Assembly (NCBI GenBank): GCA_937927975.1
Contig: CALEZT010000134.1
Location: 1-38,894 of the forward strand
DNA from: an uncultured Phycisphaerales bacterium
Lineage (GTDB): Bacteria; Planctomycetota; Phycisphaerae; Sedimentisphaerales; Anaerobacaceae
DNA length: 38,894 nucleotides
Reading direction: 5' to 3'
The notes beneath the pieces are model-generated. The model was not told the DNA's origin. It was given only the letters and a program-made list of their open reading frames with translations, and did no database searches. Shown piece after piece: positions 30,101-37,771 of this stretch. A program made the translations under genes and the position numbers. The number at the start of each line of letters is the position of its first letter. Position 1 is the first letter of the stretch.

Positions 30101-30264
30101 CCGTCTCCGTTGATGTCGTAGGCTGAGAACCGATCCAGTATACCCAGGAACGGATCGTCGGCCGAACAGGGGTGCGCCCACAAGACACCCAGAACGCTCA
30201 CCACGGCGAATAACCATCGACTACAACACGGACTGGGGCGGAACCGGTTGGCATGCATCTTCAT
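27193..30264 (-). CDS. Secreted C25-peptidase-like protein with six FG-GAP/VCBS repeats
   Basis: 1023 residues. ATG at 30262-30264 with GGAGG 4 nt upstream; a second ATG two codons on has better 10-nt spacing. Signal peptide ~1-35 (CSA-DD). An EF-hand-like DINGDGIQEIE lies at ~50-60. The middle (~75-640) has features of gingipain/C25-type caspase-fold proteins: LSGVILVGSFPEP (~157-169), ARPDIFVSRINPL (~313-325), GIIAHSNS with His453, and LYIHCGCQA with Cys526/528. His453 and one of these Cys residues are a plausible catalytic pair, but this is inference. The C-terminal part (~665-1010) has six integrin-like repeats such as GDFNGDGKPDIVLTSSWGMGVV, which form a Ca-binding propeller. No dockerin or sorting signal follows. 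It is probably a surface or extracellular enzyme or adhesin. Transcribed alone. Confidence 0.88.
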   Translation of the reverse strand: MKMHANRFRPSPCCSRWLFAVVSVLGVLWAHPCSADDPFLGILDRFSAYDINGDGIQEIETLERLPLGSTQDAIPMDATLVIVMVESRLLEAIPGSAIHVSDVEDRLARFQGDLRAEGYSTEFVRARVYAGSGHQDGRTVVALREFFKSVRVTYRKLSGVILVGSFPEPMLVRRWLWPKITEEGGMRIGGVDLPAGIEYLRIVPEIVSERSDLVLADLDGRWDAIYEQGPMHLESIVARPAVTAGAGWYQDGQILNCPQYDRTTLSFQDFFWIRDDNYSIISAGAGGMRIQIFTAQLHPEMTASDKALANPVARPDIFVSRINPLHIAVNPDPTFRDDHGQGFLAGDGKPQAVTSSQAINLNLGSFWVRDAKLERKVLLDYFDRDHAYRVGGDSYLPFRTAAIGKDLSATALNDTLLKASSEFVDSAVRENASLLTYANWLTEDAGYRGIIAHSNSLNSAFGSYYTVGDLEAAVGGRPWRWKRRGTTSLYEPSLADQGGTADLYLHRTIWENGLLAGTGNRLYIHCGCQANSPNGAATLPYNHPLYGTFQNVEGVLFYLNGVALTARAKVFYDAPRGFSEALGQTERSCFGDGWKGYFEEESKDTSLPGLVADNKRCYTWSVLGDWTVRLRYRNGLGIIGLSGNVLTDRAVHPDHAWIGGWDYSSVLNEVEGTGDFNGDGKPDIVLTSSWGMGVVSHDGITWQSIAIHPKYDWLGAWRCNPDDNMTEGIGDFDGNGKDDMLVTSPWGIGILTLQGPGIASVLAKASGTPFGAWQYNVKTDVIRGVGDFNGDKKDDILLSSPYAIGILTLQSSTLAPIMKQPKDAWFGGWRYNPDDNVVQGLADFNGDGRTDILMTSPWGLGIFTLQGSTLSPLMTQPNGTWFGSWRYGREDNVIEGMGDLDGDGRDDLVLSSPWGLAVLKLQGSTLTAVLAQPKGAWFGGWLYNPDNDTVRQIADFNDDGRDDLLIASQWGIGILTWTGATLTSIDMAAYGSPVGAWCLASTSQICGVVELEGRGGAEILVKR

Positions 30265-30697
30265 CTTGCCTCCAACGCAGAATCACGGATGTGTTGTTTG
30301 CCCTTGGCGGTAAACGATCGGACAACGTACCGCGAGATCCACAAAACGCGGCTGCCATCTGCATCTCCATCACAGTGTATTATACCGGCTACGCGCGTCT
30401 GATGTTGCAGAAAATGCCCTCCCATGCTGTGTTTGCAGCAGAAGCGCCCCACCCTATTCCCCCTGTCCGATGGCTATCTCACCAAGTGATGCACAGCCTC
30501 CTGCAACGGCGGTCTCCCCGCAGTTCTGTCGTTGATCCTCGCCAGCCGCCGTCCTCTGTGCGAATTCTCAATCCTCTGCCTTCCGATGGGCCCCAGGCAC
30601 GGCGGCACGGATGTGTCTGCCTGCTTGGATCTCCTGAAAAGGGTCTGTCGCGATTCCAATTTAGGCGTGGAAATGGCGCGCCTGTAGTAGAAGCCCG
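30265..30697. other. Intergenic region upstream of the C25/FG-GAP gene
   Basis: No gene seen. On the minus strand a perfect TATAAT (30379-30384) lies ~115 bp upstream of the FG-GAP protein start. The nearest -35-like box, TGCAAC (30404-30409), is 19 bp away and weak. ACGGCGG and CCGCCGT near 30510-30560 could pair across a long loop. Confidence 0.3.
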
Positions 30698-30735
30698 AAG
30701 AAAAGCAGGGCCGGCGTTCCGTTTCCCGCCGGCCC
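30698..30735 (-). terminator. GCCGGCG-type hairpin after cassette 5
   Basis: Minus strand: GGGCCGGCG pairs with CGCCGGCCC (stem ends at 30708 and 30735), followed by TGCTTTTCT, which gives the best U-run of the four copies. An ACACACAC-type tract precedes it. It lies ~60 bp past the kinase E stop. Confidence 0.65.
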
Positions 30736-30796
30736 GTTCCCAAGTGTGTGTATCGTTCAGAAGATACCGCCTTACGGCGCCACTACGAGCAAAGAG

Positions 30797-32470
30797 CTAC
30801 GGCCTCACGACCCGGCTGTGGATCCGCACGTCGTCGATCAGGCCGGACCAGCCGGTGCCTGCTTTGCTGCCGGCGCCGATGATGAACTTCCCGTCTGTGA
30901 CAGAAAGGTCGGGCTGTGGGTCCCTGGCCACCTCCTTGCTGTCCACGTACAAAATCCGGTCCGCGCCGTCGAAGACCAATGCGATGCGATGCCACTTGCC
31001 GTCGGTGATGACCGCCTCCGACGTGCCGATGGAGAGCGGTTGGCTCTTGCTCGTCAGCTTCGTCATCAGACTCCCGTCGATCGGATTGGCCATCAGCCAG
31101 TCCGTCGTCCCGCCGTGATTGAGCAGGATCTGCCCTGGCGCGCCGCCCTTGACCCAGGCGATCACACTGAACGGTCCCGTGCCCAGTTCCGCGACGGAGC
31201 CTGTGACAACCGAGCCCGTCACGCCGTCCAGCTCCAGCGCACCGTGCACCATTCCCGCGTCAGGCCGCCAGGTTGCGCCGATCATCACCCGCCCGTCGCT
31301 CTCGTCCAAGCTGTCGCTGGCGATATCGCCCTCGATCTCATCAAACGCCCAATGAGCCACGAGCGTCGGGTCCTGGAAACCCTGCCCAATGTACTCAGCC
31401 AGGACCATCAGGTCCTTGGCATCGACCACGCCGTCGCCCCAGGCATACGGGCCGATGTCACACAGCGAATCATTCCCGCCCAACTCCAGCACCATGATGA
31501 GAAGGTCTTTCCCATCGACCTGCCCGTCGCCGGTGAAGTCGACAATAGGAATGATCGGGGCCTGGTAGTTCTCCCAGCCGCCGGTCCGATTAGACCAAAA
31601 GTACATCATCGCACCATTCCACGAAATGGTTGGTCCGGCATCAGCTCCCGGCCCGTTGACCTGAGGTCCAAGATTCACTGGCACCTGCCAAGGATCAGAC
31701 AGACTATCTCGCCTTGTCATCCACATGTCACGACCACCATACCCACCGGGCCGGGGCGTGCCCCCTATGGGGTCGCAAAAGAACAGCAATAGCCCGTCCG
31801 GCGAAAGGCACAAGAAGCTCTCGTTGTATACGCTATTCACCGCGGGACCAAGATTCACAGGTTCGCCCCAAGGATCGTTCGTGGTCGACCGCGTGCTTAC
31901 ATAGATGTCGGCGCCACCATATCCACCTGTCCGCTCTGATGAGAAGTAGAGTTCGAGACCATCCGCTGAGATACATGGGCTCCCTTCACCAGCCGAGCTG
32001 TTTATGTGCATCCCAAGATTCATAGCCGAGCCCCAGGGGCTACTTTTGCTCGGTCGTGTCGTTACGTATATATCGAAGCCTCCGTACCCATCCGGCCGGT
32101 CCGAATTAAGATAGAGAGTGAGCCCATCGGCTGAGATGCACGCGAAAGCATCCTCGTTTGTGCTGTTGACTGAGAACCCGACGTTCTCCAGGGGACCCCA
32201 ACCATCCTCCACTGAGGGGCGGCTTTGCACCCAGAGGTCCCAGGAACCGTGTCCTCCTGGGCGATCCTCCGAGTCGATGTACATCTCCAAGCCATCGGGG
32301 GAAAAGCAGCTGACGGTATCGTACAGCGGGTCCAAGACCGGGATGACAGTCCTCAGATTCACCGGCTCGCCGAACACAAAGTTCGCACGTGCGGGGGGGA
32401 CATCCACGCCCACGAGGATGCCGAATCCCAGCAGGGATGCAATGAACATCGGAGTCCGGAACAGTCTCAT
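30797..32470 (-). other. Embedded secreted protein frame inside kinase E (possible internal start)
   Basis: ATG at 32468-32470 with AAGGGAAGGTGTGAG upstream; 557 residues. Signal peptide [20 protein letters not shown] ends at an ARA-N cleavage site, then FVFGEPVNL, nearly the same mature start as the free gene at 3902-4996 (DFVFGTPVNL). PD40, dockerin and LamG follow. Confidence 0.6.
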
Positions 32471-35400
32471 CTCACACCTTCCCTTCTGCCCAAAGGCAAC
32501 AGACAGCATCGGAGTCTCATTCACAGGTCTTTCTGCAGCAAAGACGAGTTCACAATCAAACGGCAAGTGGATCACGCGCCGAAGGTCGCGCGACGCAGTA
32601 CATATTGAATCACGCGGCAACTCCGGGCTTTGAACGGCAGACCACTGGCGCATGTCCGCCGTGGCACTGGCGCGGTCGCCCAAGAGATCATGGTATTGCG
32701 CCCGGCTGGAATACGCGTAGGCGTCCTGTGGGTCGGCCTCGATCCTGCGGTTGTAGACGGCGAGCATCGCGCTGAGGTGTTGATCGAGGGTCTGGCCCGG
32801 CCCCAGCGCTTCGGAAGTCGGGACACCAGAGTCGACCGGCAGGCTCCAGACCTCAAGGTACGGCGTGCCCATACAGAAGGTTAACTTCGTGCTCGCAGGA
32901 GACCAGCACGTCGCTGTGACTTGGCCATCCAGGATTCTCAGGAACTCTTTCTTCTGGAGATCGTACACCCACAAACCGATGCTGTCTCTCTGGGGGTTGC
33001 CCCCGCCCAGGCACACTTCCTTGCCCGTGGGCGACCAGCCGATTACGCCCCACGACATGGCCGGTCCCTTGCACTCGTCGACGACCTTCTGGGAAGCGAG
33101 GTCCGTGATCTTCAGCGATCCGCCTTCAAAATGCGCCACCTGCCGACCATCCGGCGAGACCGAGGGCAGGACGTACGACCACTTCATGATCGCTTTCGGC
33201 TCGACTGCCGGATCAGCAAGGGAGACCTGGGAGAGTGTGCTGTCCTTACGCGACAGGTAGTAGAGGCCTATAGAGTCGCTGGCCCATGAGGGCCAACTGC
33301 CCTGGGCTAATCGCCGGAGTGCTGTGCCATCGGCGTTCATGATCCAGAGTTCTTCATCTGTCTCTGGCGGCCGTTGGCTGCCGGGCGCGGGAGTCAACAA
33401 CTCTTCCAGCCGCAAGTTCTGACGGTCTCGAATGAAGGCAATATGCTTGCCATCGGGCGACCATCGCGGGTCTTTGCCTGGGACAATCAGCAGGTCCGTC
33501 TCCTTCGTCGCAGGATCAAAAACCGCCACGCCGCTGTAACCCTGCACCCCCAGACTGAAGGCGAGCTTCTTCCCGTCCGGCGACCAGCGGGCGCTGAACC
33601 CGTCTGTCGTCAGGCGATGGGCGCCCTTGGCTACGAGGCTGCGATACGTTTCCTCCGCTTCCACCATGGGTAGGAAAGCAGCACCAAAAGGCTCTTGCTC
33701 CGGCGGATGCCACGACCGTCCAGATTCCAACGTATCAAAGACGTACTTCGCGCACCAGTCGCGGTGTTTCTGACGGGCCTCGTGACCCTGAGCGATGATC
33801 TCGCAAAAAAGTGTCGTCGCGGCGTCGTATTCGCCCAGCGCGGTCAGGGCCGCGAACTTGTGGTATTGGAGGGGCGAGGAGTCTTTCGAACCGGTCTGCA
33901 TCTCTGCAATCACGCGTTCATATTCGCCCATCCGCAGCAGGGTCTCGGACCGCTGAATTCGCAGATCGCTATATTGCGGCTCATCGCGACTCGTCAGAGC
34001 AATCGCCAGGGAGAAGTCCGCAATCGCCTCGGGATGGCGTCCCAGTTCCCGCCACGCCTTCGCACGCAAGGCGTACCCCAAAGGATCACGCGGCCGCAGG
34101 ATGGTCATAGCCAGGGCGTCGTCCCGCAACCGGTCGTACTTCCTGGACGCGTAGTACGTATAGGCCCGCAGGCGTCGAGATTCATAGTGGCTGGGATCAA
34201 GCTGCAGGGCTTTGTCGAGGGAAACCAACTGCTCTTTGACGGTCAGCGCGGTCATCGCCCGCAGGAAATACGCCTCAGCCGTTTCCGGCAGCATCGCCTC
34301 GGCTTGCCGACGATGACCGTCGATTTCTTCGAGTGTCTGCGCGTCCGGCGAGCCACTCTCCCAGAGGATGCGAGCAAACAATGAATGGGCCGCACCGGCG
34401 ATCTCGGGCTTTTCATCGAGCAAGCCACCCAGCACGGCCATCGCCTCCTTCGGTTGGCGATTGTCCACGAGGATCGTCGCCTGAAGAAGCCGAGCCTCCG
34501 GCCCGACGTGTTTGCTTTCGCGGATCGGGTTGATCGTTGCCAGGGCCGCCTCGCGTTCGGCCTTGGCGTATTGCTCGCGGGCCTGGGACAGGATGTTCCG
34601 GTGCTTGAAGCCTTCGGCCTCCGCCAGTTGCGCCCGGTCGCGGTTCCACATCGAGAGAATGCCACCTACGGCGACCGCCGCAGCCGCAACAACCACGATG
34701 ATCCCGACTTGGACTCGATGCCGACGCAGGAACTTCCGCAGACGATACGCCACGCCGGGACCTCGGGCCAGGACCGGCTCATGTTCCAAGTGCCGCCGGA
34801 TGTCCTCGGCCAGGCCGCCGGCGGTGTCATACCGCCGGGAACGGTCCTTTTCGAGGGTCTTCATCACGATCCAGTCCAGATCGCCTCGGACCTGCTGGTA
34901 GGGTGTGCGGGGCACACCTGTGGCACCCCCGCCCTCGGGGGTGATCCCAGTTCCCCCAGCCGAGGACGGCTGTTTGGTTCCCCCAGCCGGGGGCGGCTGG
35001 GCTACATGAGCGGTCCGGATGCGTGTCGATGGCTTGACCGGCTCCTGTTCGCGGATGACCCGCTGCATCTCGACGTAGCCTGCCTTGCGGAGCTCCTCTT
35101 CACTGAAAGGTGTGGTCCCGGTGAGCAACTCATAGAGCAGCACGCCCAGCGAGTAGATGTCCGTTCGCGTGTCGATATCCAAATCGCTCAGTTCCGCCTG
35201 CTCGGGGCTCATGTAGGCTGGCGTGCCGATCAGGTGCGCGTAGCGGGTGAAAAGGGTCTTTTCCGTCAGACGCTGGTTCGTGGCCTTGGCGATACCGAAA
35301 TCGATCACCTTGGGCACGGGTTTGCCATCATGGTGGGTCACCATGACGTTGGAAGGCTTGATATCGCGGTGGATAATCCCCTTCTGGTGGGCATGCTGTA

Positions 35401-35980
35401 CGGCGTGGCACACCTGAACAAACAAAGCCAATCGGTCCTTGGTGCCCAGACTATTCCCATCGCAGTACTCGGTGATCGAGACACCCTGAACCAGTTCCAT
35501 GACGAAGTAGGGTCGTCCGGTCTCCGTAGCGCCGGCGTCCAGGACCTTGGCAATGCTGGGATGGTCCATCATCGCCAAAGCCTGCCTCTCAGCCTCAAAA
35601 CGAGCGATCACCTGCCGGGTATCCATCCCCAGCTTGATGATCTTGAGGGCGACTTTCCGCCGGATCGGCCGCTCCTGCTCGGCCATATGAACAACAGCCA
35701 TCCCCCCTTCCCCAATCTTCTCCAGGAGCCGGTAGCGGCCGATAACTGTGCCAGGGCTTTCCGTCAAGGGCGACGGCTCTAAAACCGTGTCGGGATCGAG
35801 GATGGGGGATTCAAGAAAAGCCCCAACCGTGTCGTGGAGTCTCAGCAACTCCTCAACCTGGGAGCGGACATCCGGCTTTTCTGCGCAGGCCTCCTCCAAA
35901 TAGGCGGCACGCTCGTTCGCAGTCGCCTTGTCCAGAGCTTCACAGAAGATTGCCTTTACGTTCGAATGGTCTGTGCCCAC
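30797..35980 (-). CDS. Transmembrane Ser/Thr kinase fused to secreted PD40-dockerin-LamG protein, cassette 5 (kinase E)
   Basis: A 1727-residue product. Start is GTG at 35978-35980 with AGGAG 7 nt upstream, one of the best start contexts in the window. Kinase motifs: glycine loop IGEGGMAVV ~89-97, Lys113, HRD ~204, DFG ~227. Linker from the 99-bp hairpin array, TM helix ~424-444, TPR-like repeats, PD40 sensor ~800-1080 (closest to kinase D). The embedded secreted unit starts at residue 1171 with PD40, dockerin ([24 protein letters not shown]) and LamG. A 176-bp stretch is identical to kinase D. It lies 104 bp downstream of sigma gene 5. A long opposite-strand frame over its kinase region is a codon-bias shadow. 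Confidence 0.94.
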   Translation of the reverse strand: MGTDHSNVKAIFCEALDKATANERAAYLEEACAEKPDVRSQVEELLRLHDTVGAFLESPILDPDTVLEPSPLTESPGTVIGRYRLLEKIGEGGMAVVHMAEQERPIRRKVALKIIKLGMDTRQVIARFEAERQALAMMDHPSIAKVLDAGATETGRPYFVMELVQGVSITEYCDGNSLGTKDRLALFVQVCHAVQHAHQKGIIHRDIKPSNVMVTHHDGKPVPKVIDFGIAKATNQRLTEKTLFTRYAHLIGTPAYMSPEQAELSDLDIDTRTDIYSLGVLLYELLTGTTPFSEEELRKAGYVEMQRVIREQEPVKPSTRIRTAHVAQPPPAGGTKQPSSAGGTGITPEGGGATGVPRTPYQQVRGDLDWIVMKTLEKDRSRRYDTAGGLAEDIRRHLEHEPVLARGPGVAYRLRKFLRRHRVQVGIIVVVAAAAVAVGGILSMWNRDRAQLAEAEGFKHRNILSQAREQYAKAEREAALATINPIRESKHVGPEARLLQATILVDNRQPKEAMAVLGGLLDEKPEIAGAAHSLFARILWESGSPDAQTLEEIDGHRRQAEAMLPETAEAYFLRAMTALTVKEQLVSLDKALQLDPSHYESRRLRAYTYYASRKYDRLRDDALAMTILRPRDPLGYALRAKAWRELGRHPEAIADFSLAIALTSRDEPQYSDLRIQRSETLLRMGEYERVIAEMQTGSKDSSPLQYHKFAALTALGEYDAATTLFCEIIAQGHEARQKHRDWCAKYVFDTLESGRSWHPPEQEPFGAAFLPMVEAEETYRSLVAKGAHRLTTDGFSARWSPDGKKLAFSLGVQGYSGVAVFDPATKETDLLIVPGKDPRWSPDGKHIAFIRDRQNLRLEELLTPAPGSQRPPETDEELWIMNADGTALRRLAQGSWPSWASDSIGLYYLSRKDSTLSQVSLADPAVEPKAIMKWSYVLPSVSPDGRQVAHFEGGSLKITDLASQKVVDECKGPAMSWGVIGWSPTGKEVCLGGGNPQRDSIGLWVYDLQKKEFLRILDGQVTATCWSPASTKLTFCMGTPYLEVWSLPVDSGVPTSEALGPGQTLDQHLSAMLAVYNRRIEADPQDAYAYSSRAQYHDLLGDRASATADMRQWSAVQSPELPRDSICTASRDLRRVIHLPFDCELVFAAERPVNETPMLSVAFGQKGRCEMRLFRTPMFIASLLGFGILVGVDVPPARANFVFGEPVNLRTVIPVLDPLYDTVSCFSPDGLEMYIDSEDRPGGHGSWDLWVQSRPSVEDGWGPLENVGFSVNSTNEDAFACISADGLTLYLNSDRPDGYGGFDIYVTTRPSKSSPWGSAMNLGMHINSSAGEGSPCISADGLELYFSSERTGGYGGADIYVSTRSTTNDPWGEPVNLGPAVNSVYNESFLCLSPDGLLLFFCDPIGGTPRPGGYGGRDMWMTRRDSLSDPWQVPVNLGPQVNGPGADAGPTISWNGAMMYFWSNRTGGWENYQAPIIPIVDFTGDGQVDGKDLLIMVLELGGNDSLCDIGPYAWGDGVVDAKDLMVLAEYIGQGFQDPTLVAHWAFDEIEGDIASDSLDESDGRVMIGATWRPDAGMVHGALELDGVTGSVVTGSVAELGTGPFSVIAWVKGGAPGQILLNHGGTTDWLMANPIDGSLMTKLTSKSQPLSIGTSEAVITDGKWHRIALVFDGADRILYVDSKEVARDPQPDLSVTDGKFIIGAGSKAGTGWSGLIDDVRIHSRVVRP
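34902..35000. repeat. 99-bp hairpin array in the kinase E linker
   Basis: Same length and frame as the arrays at 15753-15851 and 21847-21945. One hairpin loop differs (CAGCCG-AGGA-CGGCTG), keeping the stem. Confidence 0.75.
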
Positions 35981-36009
35981 GGCCCAACTCCTTGAATCTC
36001 ATGCTCCAT

Positions 36010-36051
36010 TGTGCAATGCGAAATCCGGGAGCGAACCATGACAAGAAAATC
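36010..36051 (-). promoter_or_regulatory. Conserved box between sigma gene 5 and kinase E
   Basis: Minus strand: GATTTTC, 18 nt, GGATTTCGCATTGCACA. Spacing equals that of cassettes 2 and 4. It lies between the sigma stop and the kinase start. Confidence 0.35.
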
Positions 36052-36084
36052 CGTCCCCGTTTGGAGTTTTTCGTGAGGAGCCGA

Positions 36085-36657
36085 TTATTGCGTCGGTGGG
36101 CCGCCGCACTGGCGGATGGCGCGAAGCAGCCAGACGCGGCCATAGGCCCAGAAACGAGCGGCGGTACGTTCGGACAGACCTGCGATCTTCGCGATCTGAG
36201 GGAGGCTCAGACCCGCAAAGTACCGAAGCTTGACCACTTCGGCCGTGGCAGGGTCCTCCCGGGCCAAGACCGCCAGTGCCTCATCCAAGGCCAACAGATC
36301 GTCGGACGAGTTCTCGATAGGGATATCCCGGTCCTCGATATCGACCCTTTGAAGATGCCCCCCGTGCTTTTCGCTCCGCTTTCGTCGAGCATTCTCTACG
36401 AGGATCCGTCGCATCGCCTCTGCTGCCGCGGCGAAGAAGTGGCCGCAGTTGTCCCAGCTTCGAGGCTCGCTTCCCACCAGCCGCAGATACGCCTCATGGA
36501 CGAGTGCGGTGGCTTGGAGCGTCTGGCCGGGCGATTCGTGGGAGAGCTTCTGGGCCGCGAGAATACGTAGTTCTTCGTAGACCAAAGGGAGCAGTTCGTC
36601 CGTAGCTTTCGCGTCCCCCCGTTCGATGGCATTCAAGATGCGTGTCACATCCGTCAT
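36085..36657 (-). CDS. ECF sigma factor (TIGR02999 type), cassette 5
   Basis: A 190-residue ECF sigma factor. ATG at 36655-36657 (MTDVTRILNAIERGD; the only copy with Thr at position 2) with the conserved GGGGAG leader. Region 2 matches the sisters (FFAAAAEAMRRILVENARRKRSEKHGG). Region 4 is LSLPQIAKIAGLSERTAARFWAYGRVWL, again with its own recognition helix. The C-terminal tail is short and polar (RQCGGPPTQ). It heads cassette 5 and is followed by kinase E. The upstream promoter is nearly identical to those of cassettes 1 and 3. Regulation by the kinase is expected from gene pairing. Confidence 0.95.
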   Translation of the reverse strand: MTDVTRILNAIERGDAKATDELLPLVYEELRILAAQKLSHESPGQTLQATALVHEAYLRLVGSEPRSWDNCGHFFAAAAEAMRRILVENARRKRSEKHGGHLQRVDIEDRDIPIENSSDDLLALDEALAVLAREDPATAEVVKLRYFAGLSLPQIAKIAGLSERTAARFWAYGRVWLLRAIRQCGGPPTQ

Positions 36658-36692
36658 ACCGACTCCCCACCGTTGTGCCTTCGTGATGGGGG

Positions 36693-36722
36693 TATTCTCT
36701 CACGAACGAGGGGAGAATGCAA
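36693..36722 (-). promoter_or_regulatory. Conserved promoter of sigma gene 5
   Basis: Minus strand: TTGCAT, 18-bp spacer, AGAATA. Confidence 0.65.
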
Positions 36723-37036
36723 GCGATCTGACGCCGCCTGGATGGTCCGATGGTCCGGATCAGCCCCGGTCCCCCATCATCACGGTGGTCACGGATCTCG
36801 CCCGCCCATGCAGACCGGCCACAGCAACCCGCCCCCTTGCTCTTTGACCCCGCTCCTGCCCCCCGAACCACGCTTTCAAATACTCAGTCATGCTTCCAAC
36901 GGCCCTGGCAGCAGCCAGTTGTTCCGCAGGGAAAGCGAAACCCGGAGCGGCTGCAGAACCTGTCCTTCCTCTTGTTGACACCCGAGAGCCTCCGGATTAT
37001 GTCCTCGTCGGTCGCTGCAAGAAATCCACTGTTCCA
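36723..37036. other. Intergenic region between cassette 5 and the right-end genes
   Basis: No gene-like frame. It holds the second 62-nt hairpin repeat (36909-36970), lying downstream of the minus-strand gene at 37037. Composition becomes more AT-rich toward 37037. Confidence 0.4.
36909..36970. repeat. 62-nt hairpin repeat, copy 2
   Basis: Core hairpin 36921-36959: GTTCCGCAG with CTGCAGAAC. The single mismatch becomes a G-U pair on the minus-strand transcript, which suggests that RNA from the minus strand is the folded form. See the copy at 26187-26248. Confidence 0.6.
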
Positions 37037-37771
37037 TTATCTCTCATAGAGAATTCGGTTTATTTGATCTACTTCGGACTGCACTCGATCCGCGATTCTG
37101 TCTGTCAACACGCCCACCAAGCTTTTCTCAGAACCCTCTTCGGCTTCTATGATGCGGGATAAGCATTGTAGGAGATCTTCACTTTTTCGAAACTCCGTGG
37201 CCTTATCAATGAGTCGCTTGAAGTCCATGCTCCCCAGGAGTTCCCGACCGGCCTCCCTATTGACCTGATACACCTGTCTGATAAAGAAGCACACGCTCTC
37301 AACATCGGTTTCCAGTGCCAGCCTGTCTGCGAGGGACTTCGGACCTAACAGGAACCAGACCTCCCATCCAAGGCTCTCAGATGCAGCGAAAATAGCCCGG
37401 ATACAAAAGCCGATGTCTCTCACGTCCTCCAAAGCATCGAGTTCCCTCACGAGTCGTTCCAAATGGCCTGACGCCGAGGACATGTTCGCCCCAACCCCAA
37501 CTGGCAAATCCAGAAAACGACTGAGAAGCTCTTTTACTCCACTGTTCGCGGTACTTGAGGTGCCCAAGTACACATCCCTTGCGCTCTCTACCACTCGTCG
37601 CATTCTATTCTGTTCTGCCGCGTAAGAATTCAAAGCCAGAAGGAGTTGCCGCCTGCAAGTCTCGCATCCAGACAGATGCTCACCAATCAGACGTACGGTC
37701 TCCTTGGGCAAGTATCTGTAGCCAGCTGCGTACAGGCTTATCGCCACCTTATCTATATGATTGCTCGACAT
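37037..37771 (-). CDS. Unrecognised protein with N-terminal HxxxCxxC zinc-finger-like motif
   Basis: 244 residues from the ATG at 37769-37771, with AAGG 6 nt upstream. The frame is open to 37798, but the shorter start gives a smaller overlap with the upstream gene. Near residues 28-38 is EHLSGCETCRR. This HxxxCxxC pattern is the core of zf-HC2 (ZAS) anti-sigma factor fingers, and the preceding helix is similar too. The usual upstream His/Cys ligand is not obvious, and no TM helix follows. The rest is mainly helical and I do not recognise it. It overlaps the gene at 37749-38528 by 23 nt, so the two are translationally coupled. Codon and base use look less GC-rich than the cassettes, hinting at a different origin. 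An anti-sigma-like role is only a suggestion. Confidence 0.75.
   Translation of the reverse strand: MSSNHIDKVAISLYAAGYRYLPKETVRLIGEHLSGCETCRRQLLLALNSYAAEQNRMRRVVESARDVYLGTSSTANSGVKELLSRFLDLPVGVGANMSSASGHLERLVRELDALEDVRDIGFCIRAIFAASESLGWEVWFLLGPKSLADRLALETDVESVCFFIRQVYQVNREAGRELLGSMDFKRLIDKATEFRKSEDLLQCLSRIIEAEEGSEKSLVGVLTDRIADRVQSEVDQINRILYER

Noticed and set aside
15753..35000. Evenly repeated hairpin arrays considered as CRISPR
   Set aside because: The repeats are thousands of bases apart, lie inside kinase genes and have no spacer structure or cas genes.
34385..35782. A 465-residue plus-strand open frame opposite kinase E
   Set aside because: Same shadow effect caused by codon bias in the near-identical kinase DNA.
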